19,441 bases of DNA, taken from contig JASHSN010000001.1 of assembly GCA_030038695.1 (NCBI GenBank), positions 1 through 19,441 of the forward strand, written 5' to 3'. Positions 1 to 6,851 of the stretch are shown piece by piece (within the stretch, counting starts at the first letter, position 1; each line of letters opens with the position of its first letter). The notes beneath the pieces were generated by a model. That model saw only the letters and a program-made list of their open reading frames with translations, searched no databases and was not told the origin of the DNA. Made by a program: the position numbers and the translations under genes. The DNA comes from Nitrososphaeraceae archaeon (GTDB lineage Archaea > Thermoproteota > Nitrososphaeria > Nitrososphaerales > Nitrososphaeraceae).

Positions 1-873
1 TCCTGTATGTGGGTCAAGCCCGTAGTGTCCACTATTACATATTATGTTATTCTCTATAATCATATGACCAACGCCAACAGTGTATAACCCAAAATATACA
101 TGGTGTATGTCATTATTTCTTATAATGCTACCGTCACCTCCACCATAATAGCTAAGACCCGAACCACCTTTGTGTTTGCCTTCTTCATATCCTAAATACG
201 CAATCTCAGAATTTGTGATATCTGTGGTACCTGTTGCATTATTTTCCACTAGGATGGACGGCCTAGGAGAACCAAAAATGAATACACCAGCTCCTAGCGG
301 CCCCCACCTCGATCCATTAGTTATCGCATAGTAATTTGTAGCAGGATCCCAAGACGTAACTTTTACCGAATTAATCTTTAGGCTACCATGCACATCTATG
401 ATGTATGCAGGCGCTATATTATTACTTGTGACCTTCGAGCTTATTTTTAGCCATTTAGTATCCGTAGGATCAATATGAAATGTGGTTCCTTTAGCAATTA
501 CTAGATTAGCACTTAAAAGCCAGACTCCAGTCGGAGATTCCTTAGCCAATATTCTAACATCATGGAGCTTGTTATTGATATCCGTAAGTCTTGCCGAAGT
601 ACAGCTAACGGTGATTGTTACTGTGGAGGGATTATAATTGATGCAACTAGCCGATGGGAATGCGTATTGAGAAAAAGGAGGAATTCTATTGTCTTCGATC
701 GAGGAGGCATATGAAGAAAGAAGTAAAGATTTCTGTCTAATGGCTTTTGCGGCCTGTATAACCGATTGAACGACATTGGATGAGACATATTGAGACATGA
801 GCACAGTGCTAAGAGCTAATGAAGAAGCAACGAAGGCACATACAATGACTGACACTCTAAAATCACGTTTCAA
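1..873 (-). CDS. Secreted right-handed beta-helix protein, mannuronan C5-epimerase-like (3' end outside window)
   Basis: The reading frame is open from base 873 leftwards off the window, giving 291 residues. It is missed by ATG-only ORF calling because the start appears to be TTG (873-871), just after an in-frame stop; a GTG at 855 is the alternative. Residues 1-30 start with KRDFR and continue as one hydrophobic segment, a signal peptide or membrane anchor. From about residue 195 there are parallel beta-helix repeats (NATGTTDITNSEIAYLG, IIRNNDIHHVYFGLYTV, MIIENNIICNSGHYG) ending in YGLDPHTG at 284-291. In AlgG-type mannuronan C5-epimerases a DPH motif sits in the catalytic groove, so I infer a polysaccharide epimerase or lyase acting outside the cell. 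The domain is cut right at the motif, so other beta-helix carbohydrate-active enzymes are not excluded. No neighbour shares the strand closely; it appears to be transcribed alone. Confidence 0.7.
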   Translation of the reverse strand, partial: MKRDFRVSVIVCAFVASSLALSTVLMSQYVSSNVVQSVIQAAKAIRQKSLLLSSYASSIEDNRIPPFSQYAFPSASCINYNPSTVTITVSCTSARLTDINNKLHDVRILAKESPTGVWLLSANLVIAKGTTFHIDPTDTKWLKISSKVTSNNIAPAYIIDVHGSLKINSVKVTSWDPATNYYAITNGSRWGPLGAGVFIFGSPRPSILVENNATGTTDITNSEIAYLGYEEGKHKGGSGLSYYGGGDGSIIRNNDIHHVYFGLYTVGVGHMIIENNIICNSGHYGLDPHTG

Positions 874-1189
874 ATTCTATAAAGAATTTTATGCAGCAGA
901 ATATATGTTTTTTAGTTATATACCTTCGAGCTCAGAGTTAAACTCATTGTAGCACTATAACGAAACTCGCACTATTCGTTACGGTATTATAGTAATCGGT
1001 TCCACGATTGCGTCCCATAACCTCAACGGTATAACTTAATACAAATATATAAGATGGATGTCGAATATGACAAGTGATACTCATAGGAGTTGGAATACGT
1101 CATCTTCTGGACGTACGCATCCTTCATTTCCTAAATCCGTAGTCGTTGTACCCTGGAATTTTAATACTTATATATAGTTAAAATGCATG
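874..1189. other. Gene-free stretch between two minus-strand genes
   Basis: These 316 bases lie between the beta-helix protein start and the winged-helix regulator stop. Apart from the TATA-like sequence at 908-922 I see no open frame with family character, no tRNA-like fold and no clear repeat. Confidence 0.5.
908..922 (-). promoter_or_regulatory. TATA box of the beta-helix protein gene
   Basis: On the minus strand the sequence reads TATATAACTAAAAAA, centred about 40 bases before the TTG at 873. This is a plausible archaeal TATA box and supports that start with a short leader. Confidence 0.4.
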
Positions 1190-1483
1190 CTAATGTTTTA
1201 TTTTAGATCTTATTTCGTTGAATGCATCAATATTAACTTCTAGATAATTAGAGATAAAGTATAATATTCCATATTTTTCTCCCATTTTTGTAATAATATT
1301 ATTTTTTAGTAATACTGAGATGTGGTGTTGTACCGCCTTATAATCAATTCCTAGAGATTCGGACAGCTGATTGATATTATACGGTCGTTCTTTTAACAGA
1401 TCAATAATCTTGATTCGATTATCGCCGCCCCTCGAACCAGCAAAAAGAAACCACAGTAAACGCTTGGCCTCGGGATCAGCCAT
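1190..1483 (-). CDS. Winged helix-turn-helix transcriptional regulator (ArsR-like, archaeal type)
   Basis: This 97-residue protein is essentially a single DNA-binding domain. SRGGDNRIKIIDLLKERP (about 17-34), YNINQLSESLGIDYKAVQHH (about 35-54, helix-turn-helix with recognition helix) and the wing at about 63-76 follow the pattern of archaeal ArsR-like regulators. There are no cysteine pairs or other metal-sensor residues and no ligand domain, so what it senses is unknown. It is divergent from the membrane protein at 1618. A perfect 13-bp palindrome lies between its TATA box and start codon, which suggests autoregulation. Start is the ATG at 1483. The family call is firm; target genes are inferred from position only. 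Confidence 0.88.
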   Translation of the reverse strand: MADPEAKRLLWFLFAGSRGGDNRIKIIDLLKERPYNINQLSESLGIDYKAVQHHISVLLKNNIITKMGEKYGILYFISNYLEVNIDAFNEIRSKIKH

Positions 1484-1500
1484 ATAACATCATGATTTTA

Positions 1501-1513
1501 ACACAGTCTGTGT
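1501..1513. promoter_or_regulatory. Perfect palindrome, candidate operator of the winged-helix gene
   Basis: ACACAG-T-CTGTGT is a 6+1+6 perfect inverted repeat 18-30 bases before the regulator's ATG, between its TATA box and the likely transcription start. A dimeric winged-helix protein bound here would block transcription. Confidence 0.5.
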
Positions 1514-1525
1514 ATTTATTAAATC
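1514..1525 (-). promoter_or_regulatory. TATA box of the winged-helix regulator
   Basis: The minus strand reads TTTAATAAATA here, about 35 bases before the ATG at 1483. It abuts the palindrome at 1501-1513. Confidence 0.45.
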
Positions 1526-1579
1526 AAACAAGTGGTTTGCTATCTCATTTCAAATCTGGGTTCAATCTGGATAAAAGTA

Positions 1580-1605
1580 AATAAGAGAATTTTTTCTCTC
1601 TTATT
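1580..1605. repeat. Imperfect inverted repeat before the membrane protein gene
   Basis: AATAAGAGAA pairs with TTCTCTCTTATT across a short T-rich loop, with a 2-base bulge. It ends 12 bases before the ATG at 1618, so it overlaps the promoter or transcription start and could be a regulator site or a 5' hairpin. Confidence 0.35.
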
Positions 1606-1617
1606 ATAATCTTAGAT

Positions 1618-1968
1618 ATGAACATATTGGTGGTCTTAACTGCTGGTATCGCGCTAGTAAACGCGGTGCTTTTAGTAACTTTACTTATAATATATGCAAG
1701 AATATACATGAAAACAAAAGCTTCATTCACTATTGGCTTGATCTTCTTCGCAGCAATGCTGATTTTACACAATGTAATTGCAGTTTACGCCTATTTTGTG
1801 ATGGAGCCATTATATTCTATAGATTTGATGCCGTTCTTTGCAGTAATACATCTAGCTGAACTTGCATTTGAAAGTTACACTGTAGATAGGAATTTGAGAT
1901 TTATCTACAATATATTTAAGTCACGTAGGGATAGTAATAACGACTTGAAGTATCACGTATACGGATAA
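1618..1968 (+). CDS. Small membrane protein with three predicted helices
   Basis: This 116-residue protein has hydrophobic segments at about 3-27, 37-60 and 68-85, followed by a basic, polar cytoplasmic tail (FKSRRDSNNDLKYHVYG). No catalytic motif is visible. It is divergent from the winged-helix regulator with a 134-base shared intergenic region. Small three-helix proteins beside winged-helix genes recur in archaea, which suggests a functional pair such as a membrane sensor or a regulated target; this is inference from arrangement. The start at the ATG is supported by the helix beginning right after it. I cannot assign a function. Confidence 0.75.
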   Translation: MNILVVLTAGIALVNAVLLVTLLIIYARIYMKTKASFTIGLIFFAAMLILHNVIAVYAYFVMEPLYSIDLMPFFAVIHLAELAFESYTVDRNLRFIYNIFKSRRDSNNDLKYHVYG

Positions 1969-2145
1969 CGCTAGCCCTAACAGCTGATTGCGTCTTGCAA
2001 CCAAGGTATACATACGCCGATGGTGGCAATTGATTTTTCATTTCAATGAGATATGGAAAGGGAGCTTAAAAGTTGTTTCAACTGGCATATGTTGGGATTG
2101 ACAAGTATTAAATGTGATTAGGCTTTGACAGCTTTCACAACTATT

Positions 2146-2167
2146 TTTTGAATAATATTGTTCAAAA
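2146..2167. repeat. Near-perfect 22-bp palindrome
   Basis: Arms TTTTGAA (2146-2152) and TTCAAAA (2161-2167) flank the palindromic core AATATT (2154-2159). The only mismatch is T2153 against G2160. It lies about 180 bases after the membrane protein stop and 170 before the zinc-finger gene, so it could be a protein-binding site; as an RNA hairpin it would lack a proper loop unless the core opens. Confidence 0.5.
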
Positions 2168-2297
2168 TCTGCATTTTAACTTAGATTATTTACATAATAC
2201 ATTTAATGCCGATGGCTCCTGTGGGATCTTAGGAACGCAGATGTCTAACTACTATTTTCGAAAATATATGTATCTAATCTTCTTCTGTTATAGTGTC

Positions 2298-2305
2298 TTT
2301 ATATA
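2298..2305 (+). promoter_or_regulatory. TATA box of the small C2H2 gene
   Basis: TTTATATA lies 33-40 bases before the ATG at 2338, giving a short leader. It supports this very short gene being expressed. Confidence 0.55.
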
Positions 2306-2337
2306 GGGATTCGTGGATTATCAGAAAGTAGAAATCT

Positions 2338-2454
2338 ATGAAATTCGACTTTTTTAGTAGGAAGAAATTCAAGTGTGATACGTGCAACGAAAAATTCAAA
2401 ACAGAAAGTGAGCTAAGACAACACGTTAAACTAGAGCACGGAGGAAAAAGATAA
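2338..2454 (+). CDS. 38-residue single C2H2 zinc-finger protein
   Basis: The frame encodes MKFDFFSRKKFKCDTCNEKF and then KTESELRQHVKLEHGGKR. The zinc ligands fit C-x2-C-x12-H-x4-H exactly (C13, C16, H29, H34), with F20 and L26 at the usual hydrophobic core positions. It is too short for standard gene calling, but the finger is complete and a TATA box precedes it. Single-finger proteins of this size are common in Thaumarchaeota; their targets are not known, and DNA, RNA or protein binding are all possible. The basic ends (RKK and GGKR) favour nucleic acid. A related protein lies at 11986-12135. Confidence 0.8.
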   Translation: MKFDFFSRKKFKCDTCNEKFKTESELRQHVKLEHGGKR

Positions 2455-2488
2455 CATATTCACCATTTATTCATATGAGTCTTGCTGT

Positions 2489-2818
2489 CTAAGCTCCAAC
2501 TCTTTTCATCTTTGAACCACAATTCGGACAGGCAATATATCTATGCTGGGTTCCGCAGCCCATACAATAATATTTTAATGAAGTACTTTGATTACTTCCA
2601 AACATCGAACCGAACGTTGCTCCTCCGCCAATACCTCCCATTCTTTTTAGCATTATCCTTCTCATATACAGATTAAGCATGATGAACACACCAAATATTG
2701 CTAACAAGGACACAGGAAAAGGTACTAGCATGGAGATAGTGATGCTGATACCAAATGAAATTCCTATCCATACTAACTGATTAATTATGATTTGTTTATT
2801 GTTATCGCCAAAATTCAT
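2489..2818 (-). CDS. Membrane protein with C-terminal zinc ribbon
   Basis: The 109-residue protein has two adjacent membrane helices at about 13-52, a basic stretch (YMRRIMLKRM, 51-60), a glycine-rich linker (about 60-75) and a C-terminal zinc ribbon with ligands C85, C88, C97 and C100 (CMGC and CPNC). The ribbon should face the cytoplasm by the positive-inside rule. This layout is seen in archaeal proteins of unknown function; no enzyme motif is present. It converges with the C2H2 gene at 2338, 34 bases apart. Its promoter holds a 17-bp inverted repeat (2840-2856), so it is probably under specific control. Confidence 0.8.
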   Translation of the reverse strand: MNFGDNNKQIIINQLVWIGISFGISITISMLVPFPVSLLAIFGVFIMLNLYMRRIMLKRMGGIGGGATFGSMFGSNQSTSLKYYCMGCGTQHRYIACPNCGSKMKRVGA

Positions 2819-2839
2819 CTTGGCTCATCTACCACACCT

Positions 2840-2856
2840 TGTGCACTTGTTGCACA
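2840..2856. promoter_or_regulatory. 17-bp inverted repeat, candidate operator of the zinc-ribbon membrane protein
   Basis: TGTGCA-CTTGT-TGCACA has perfect 6-base arms and a 5-base spacer. It sits directly downstream of a TATA box and 22 bases before the ATG at 2818, where the transcription start is expected, a typical place for an archaeal repressor. Confidence 0.5.
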
Positions 2857-2859
2857 TTC

Positions 2860-2868
2860 CATATTTTA
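2860..2868 (-). promoter_or_regulatory. TATA box of the zinc-ribbon membrane protein
   Basis: The minus strand reads AAAATATGG about 42-50 bases before the ATG at 2818, which predicts a leader of about 20 bases. Confidence 0.4.
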
Positions 2869-2981
2869 GTTTTATCGTCGATTAACATTTGGTCTAGCCA
2901 GACGGACAATTTAATGTTATGGATGGAGGCAAGATATTAGAAATTGGCACAGATTGGCTATAATAATTTTGACATTTTATG

Positions 2982-3086
2982 TTATCGTCGAAATTTTGTT
3001 TGCAACATTTTGTAAGATAGATCTATAGCAGCATCTTCCGATATCGATATAATATTTGCACCATCAACTAAAACATTTTCAAACAA
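2982..3086 (-). CDS. Possible 34-residue peptide coupled to the CBS gene, or a gene remnant
   Basis: A TTG two bases after the CBS-protein stop opens a 34-codon frame reading FENVLVDGANIISIS, EDAAIDLSYKMLQTKF and RR before a TAA. The composition looks like real protein rather than random frame, with an amphipathic helix at the C-terminal half. It may be a translationally coupled peptide, a frameshifted tail of the CBS protein, or the end of a decayed gene. There is no recognisable family and no ATG, so support is weak. Confidence 0.22.
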   Translation of the reverse strand: MFENVLVDGANIISISEDAAIDLSYKMLQTKFRR

Positions 3087-3088
3087 AC

Positions 3089-3535
3089 CTACGAAAGGTT
3101 AAGAGCAAAACGTAAAGACCTATACCGATCATAATCATTCAGCAATATTTTTGCTAGGTGCTTGGTGATATCGGACACGCTTAGAAGACCAACGATTCTA
3201 TTGTCTGGCTCTAAAACAACTAGACGTTTGATCTTGTTTCTAGTCATTACCCTCGAGGCAGTATCAATTGTGTCATAAGACATTATCGTAATAAGTGGAG
3301 AAGACATAATATCTTCTACTTTAATTCTGCTGGACGAAACATTTTTGAAGCAAACACGCTTGACCATGTCTCGTTCAGTGATGATTCCGACGGGTTGTTT
3401 TTTCTTATCTATCAGGATTACTGAACCCACTCTGCTTCTCTTCATAAGGTCTGCAACATCATAAGCTGTCTTCCCGGAATCTGTGGTGATTGTCACAATA
3501 TTCCTATTCGAAGCTATTTCGATGACAGTACTCAC
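3089..3535 (-). CDS. Two-CBS-domain protein
   Basis: The 148 residues are two CBS domains in tandem, at about 14-70 and 75-135, forming one Bateman module. The repeated pattern is visible: GSVILIDKKKQPVGIITERD in the first and RLVVLEPDNRIVGLLSVSDI in the second, each ending in the conserved acidic residue that contacts adenosine ribose. Such modules bind AMP, ATP or related ligands and usually regulate a partner; here there is no fused effector, so the partner is unknown. The start is GTG at 3535, since the ATG at 3537 leads straight into TGA. No clear TATA box was found. Confidence 0.88.
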   Translation of the reverse strand: MSTVIEIASNRNIVTITTDSGKTAYDVADLMKRSRVGSVILIDKKKQPVGIITERDMVKRVCFKNVSSSRIKVEDIMSSPLITIMSYDTIDTASRVMTRNKIKRLVVLEPDNRIVGLLSVSDITKHLAKILLNDYDRYRSLRFALNLS

Positions 3536-3871
3536 ATGGAAGTTATTTCCTTAGTTATTCTTTTAGATTACGTTTCGTATCAATGGGTGCAGGTTAATTA
3601 GGATAGTAATATTGTCAAAGGCATTGCTATCTAATTAAACCATGCATACGTTGTTTAGTGCGTAATGAACAGCAAAATGATGGACACTGGTACCTTTTAA
3701 AGGAGATATATCCTGAAATTTGTTGGCGACGAAGGCAACGAATTTGCGATGTGCCACTACACACAAATACGGATGATCCCATGAAACTTCTGGGATTTGG
3801 TATGTTCCTATCGCCAGTGAATCTAGTAAAATCTATATTAGATCCATCTCTGCCATATCAATAGTCGGACT
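3536..3871. other. Gene-poor stretch with a doubtful frame
   Basis: The interval between the CBS gene and the gene at 3872 holds an open frame from a GTG at 3658 to 3864 (68 codons), but its residues (an arginine-rich stretch CWRRRQR and mixed hydrophilic start) do not look like a natural protein. In a different frame at about 3716-3781 the translation KFVGDEGNEFAMCHYTQIRM echoes YAMAEYEKINRL of the next gene, so this may be a decayed tandem copy of that gene. I would not annotate it as a working gene. Confidence 0.35.
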
Positions 3872-4183
3872 ATGGATTTTGAGAGATTAAACAAGGATAT
3901 CTTGGATCTTGATACTAAGATCCGATTTGTTGGTGTCTGTGATGAATCAGATGCACTTACCACCAAGGTCGGTAGGGGGAGATACGCAATGGCAGAGTAC
4001 GAAAAAATCAATCGGCTAACGTTTCCCTCAAGTGCCGATCATGTCATGTTGGCAAAAACAGAAGTGAATGCTAACCATATGGAAATTATAATTAACATAC
4101 TGAAGCGGCTTGAGAATAGTATCTGGAGGGATGAAAGCATTTTATCAACAGTTCTCAGATTTAGTTTCGAGAAGCTAGGATAA
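3872..4183 (+). CDS. Thaumarchaeal protein of unknown function, apparently shortened
   Basis: The 103-residue soluble protein begins MDFERLNKDILDLDTKIRFV and contains KVGRGRYAMAEYEKINRLTF (about 32-51) and a helix AKTEVNANHMEIIINILKRL (about 61-80). From memory it matches a thaumarchaeal family (I believe DUF6659, unverified) of roughly 130-150 residues, in which about 30 residues normally lie between the FVGV strand and the glycine-rich YAM segment. Here the two are only about ten residues apart, so an in-frame deletion in the core is likely. It ends 13 bases before the RAM-domain gene, so both may be co-transcribed. No catalytic residues are visible; it could be a non-functional paralogue. 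Confidence 0.6.
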   Translation: MDFERLNKDILDLDTKIRFVGVCDESDALTTKVGRGRYAMAEYEKINRLTFPSSADHVMLAKTEVNANHMEIIINILKRLENSIWRDESILSTVLRFSFEKLG

Positions 4184-4196
4184 GCAAATAGTAATT

Positions 4197-4430
4197 ATGC
4201 CAGCTGCTTTCCTTCTGATCAACTGCAAATTAGGTTCTGATAGGGAGGTTATCAACAGACTTAGCAAAATTCCGATAGTGATTGAGGTTTATCGGGTATA
4301 TGGCGCTTACGACATTATTGTCAAAGTTGCTTCAGACTCCGTGGAAAAGTTACAAGAAGGCCTTAAATTTGATCTGAAAAGATTAGATAATGTGGTCTCA
4401 ACAGTGACACTGGTGACGAAGGAAGTTTAG
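4197..4430 (+). CDS. Stand-alone RAM (Lrp/AsnC ligand-binding) domain protein
   Basis: The 77 residues form only the effector domain of Lrp/AsnC regulators, with the usual alternating strands and helices: AAFLLINCKLGSDREVINRL, then VIEVYRVYGAYDIIVKVASD and a final strand STVTLVTKEV. The G-A-Y-D turn at about 40-43 is the family signature. It has no DNA-binding domain. Such proteins assemble into rings that bind amino acids and may modify full Lrp regulators or other enzymes. The ATG at 4197 fits the start of the first strand. The preceding gene is 13 bases away. Confidence 0.88.
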   Translation: MPAAFLLINCKLGSDREVINRLSKIPIVIEVYRVYGAYDIIVKVASDSVEKLQEGLKFDLKRLDNVVSTVTLVTKEV

Positions 4431-4838
4431 CAAAAATCATTTTTGGCCTCCATGTGATATGATATCTCACGTATAATTGCGTTAATGATTAGTAGAATGG
4501 AATTCTTGTCATCCGTACTATTCTATCCAATGGTGGCATAATAGTCGATTTGAATTCTAAATTTGTCTATGGTAATCGTATACTAATTGCTGGTGATTGT
4601 TTTACAATTAGCAGAACTCTCTAACATTGTCAAAACCGTACCGACAGGCCGGCATGTAGATTTAAATTAAGACTTTAGTATAATAGTTCGGTTGGAATAC
4701 TTTTCAATTAGTTATAATCTGTATTCGTCATTGAGCTATTGACTACAACTCCAGAGAATGAAATCTGGACTCGCGCATCGGGGAGTATTCCAGGTACAGT
4801 TGTTCGTAGGAATTACTGTTATATATTGAGATACCCAA
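4431..4838. other. Gene-free stretch before the helicase pseudogene
   Basis: These 408 bases have no convincing frame. A near-palindrome at 4454-4470 (GTGATAT-G-ATATC-T-CAC) follows the RAM gene stop by 23 bases and could act in termination. A 7-base inverted repeat (CTAATTG 4583-4589, CAATTAG 4605-4611) is within what AT-rich sequence gives by chance. The right end carries the helicase TATA box. Confidence 0.45.
4819..4827 (+). promoter_or_regulatory. TATA box of the helicase pseudogene
   Basis: TTATATATT lies 24-32 bases before the ATG at 4851. It is too close to the ATG at 4839, so the original start was probably 4851 on a nearly leaderless transcript. The promoter looks intact although the gene is broken. 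Confidence 0.5.
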
Positions 4839-4850
4839 ATGAGAAGCGAG

Positions 4851-6163
4851 ATGTCAGCTCCTAAGACAACAACCACATTTCAAGAATTAGGAGTGAGTCC
4901 TGGTATAATCAAAGCACTTGAAGTACATGGATTTTCCTATTCAAAAGGCCGCGATACCTTTAGTTTTAAAAGGTGTCGATGTAATAGGTCAGGCTCACAC
5001 AAGAACTGGGAAGACAGCAGCTTTTGCACTACCGATTTTGACTAAGATTAAAACTAATCCTAAGGGTCCAATACAAGCACTGATACTTGTTCCCACACGA
5101 GAATTAGCATTGCAAGTTGCAAACGAATTTAATAAATTTGCAAAGTACACAGGAATAAGAACTATCGCCATATACGGCGGACAAAGTATTGGGTTTCAGT
5201 TTAAACAGTTAAGGAGAGGCGTAGAAATAGTAGTTGCAACTCCAGGTAGATTGATTGATCATGTAAAACAAGATTCCATCAGACTGGATGACGTAAAGTT
5301 TGTTGTTCTTGACGAAGCAGATAGAATGCTCGATATGGGTTTCATTGATGATATAAAGTTCATATTGTTTTACATTAGTCAAGAAAGACAAACGTGCCTG
5401 TTCTCTGCAACCATGCCACCAGAAATTATGAGGGTGGCTCAGGAATATATGCATGATGCTAAGGAGGTGATGTTAAATCAAGAGTTGAGCACTATCGAGC
5501 AATGCTATCTTATTATTCGAGAAAGCGAAAAATTCAAACACCTATGTAATCTCATTAAAAATAGAGAAAAGAAACAAACGATCGTTTTTGCTGCTACGAA
5601 GAAAAGGACACAACGACTTGCAAATGAACTAAAACAAGGGGGTGTTAGAGCAATCACAATTCATGGCGATCTTTCACAAGGTGAGAGAGACACTGCGATG
5701 AATAAATTTAAGAAAGGTACCGTCGAGATTCTAGTAGCAACTGATATAGCTGCAAGGTGAATTGATGTTCCAGCAGTAGGACATATTATAAATCATGATA
5801 TTCCTTCTGAGCCACTGACATACTTTCATAGAATTCGAAGAACTGCTCGAGCTGGAGCCAGAGGTAATGCCATATCGCTAGTGGCACATGATAGGGTTGA
5901 TGCCTTTCTTAGAATTTTGAGGAAGACAAAACAGCCAATTCGTAGGCTTAATGAGGAAATGGGAATTATGATTGCAACTCGGAGTAAATATGGCCGACAT
6001 CGATCAAGACCAGACAACAGCCACCGAAATCATGGCCGATATACTAATAATAGAAATATGCGGAGAACAACGGAGATATCATCGTAGATATCCCCGAGAT
6101 AATCGGGATGGTATAAAACCTTGGAAATCACTAAACAGTTCACGCGATCAGAAAAAGAGATAG
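4851..6163 (+). pseudogene. DEAD-box RNA helicase, disrupted
   Basis: The parts together match a complete DEAD-box RNA helicase. The first frame gives SAPKTTTTFQELGVSPGIIK and stops being coherent at GFSY (about 4935). The helicase continues in another frame with IQKAAIPLVLKGVDVIGQAH, a Walker A-like TRTGKT, PTRELA, TPGR, DEAD, SAT, and the second RecA domain to ATDIAAR, where TGA (5758-5760) replaces the glycine codon of ARGID. After the stop the same frame resumes with IDVPAVGHIINHDIPSEPLT and YFHRIRRTARAGARG. The Q-motif PTPIQ is lost with the frameshift. Motif I has R where G is expected (TGTGKT), and motif VI reads HRIRRTARAG in place of HRIGRTARAG. The arginine-rich tail probably ends at 6163 in a third frame (RRYHRRYPRDNRDG), implying another shift. 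With at least four lesions it cannot make an active enzyme. Confidence 0.88.
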
Positions 6164-6215
6164 GTCATTGTTCGTGACGTGAGCATGACTTTTATCGCTT
6201 ATCATTTAATGTAAG

Positions 6216-6224
6216 GATATATAT
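6216..6224 (+). promoter_or_regulatory. TATA box of the secreted protein gene
   Basis: GATATATAT ends 26 bases before the ATG at 6251, predicting a leaderless or nearly leaderless transcript. Confidence 0.6.
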
Positions 6225-6250
6225 CGAGGCGGCTGTGGTAGTGCGTTTAC

Positions 6251-6694
6251 ATGAATAGTGCCGTCACACTTGTTATAATCACCTGCATTTTTAGCATTTT
6301 ACTATCGTCGTCAACATATGCTTTGACATCAGTAGGTACGATGAATAAGGCAACAAGTGGAAGAACCCTTAATGTCATCGTACAACCTGCTCCGAATCCA
6401 GTTGTAAAAGGCAGGCAAACAAATTTCAAGGTAATCTTCGACCAGAATGGAGGTTCCGCGGTACAACCACACATTGATTATGATCTCACAATTTCCAAGG
6501 ATGGCAAACAGATATTTCAAGCATCAGCGCTAGCGGGACATCCAAACCAACCCCTACACACTGCTGAAGGTATTGTAACGATACCATATACATTTCGACA
6601 ACAAGGTGCGTACATAATGAACATTACAGTGTATGGTATTCTCTTCAATCCAATAAAACCTGAAGTTGCACAATTCCCAATCGGTGTAAGTTAA
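6251..6694 (+). CDS. Secreted beta-sandwich protein of unknown function
   Basis: The 147-residue protein starts with a signal peptide (about 1-24, hydrophobic core LVIITCIFSILLSSSTYA). The mature part alternates short strands and turns like an immunoglobulin-type domain: TLNVIVQPAPNPVVKGRQTN, IDYDLTISKDGKQIF, and a final GAYIMNITVYGILFNPIKPE. There are no cysteines apart from the one in the signal peptide, no transmembrane tail and no metal-binding cluster; two histidines (about 75 and 97) could bind metal but nothing shows it. Many thaumarchaeal exported proteins have such single domains. It begins about 90 bases after the helicase pseudogene and has its own promoter. Confidence 0.75.
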   Translation: MNSAVTLVIITCIFSILLSSSTYALTSVGTMNKATSGRTLNVIVQPAPNPVVKGRQTNFKVIFDQNGGSAVQPHIDYDLTISKDGKQIFQASALAGHPNQPLHTAEGIVTIPYTFRQQGAYIMNITVYGILFNPIKPEVAQFPIGVS

Positions 6695-6851
6695 TTAAAG
6701 TAACCAAGCTGTAGATGGATCTATCAGGAGATAACCATCTTACAGATTCTCTGTATTTTCGATACCCTTTTGTGATCTCCTATAAAATATCAGTTGCTTC
6801 ATATTCTCCATTTTTTCTACAAAGTGGCTAATTAAGGGGGCAATTTATGAT

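Larger units (their letters stand above)
1969..2337. other. Gene-free stretch with one long palindrome
   Basis: These 369 bases separate the membrane protein from the tiny zinc-finger gene. They hold the near-perfect palindrome at 2146-2167 and, at the right end, the zinc-finger promoter. I see no other coding or RNA signal. Confidence 0.5.

Noticed and set aside
2824..2880. Minus-strand translation KLKYGMCNKCTRCGR with three cysteines before a stop
   Set aside because: It has no usable start codon and lies in the promoter of the zinc-ribbon gene, so the motif is probably chance.
3658..3864. 68-codon frame from a GTG
   Set aside because: Its composition is not protein-like and the better family resemblance is in another frame; treated as a possible remnant.
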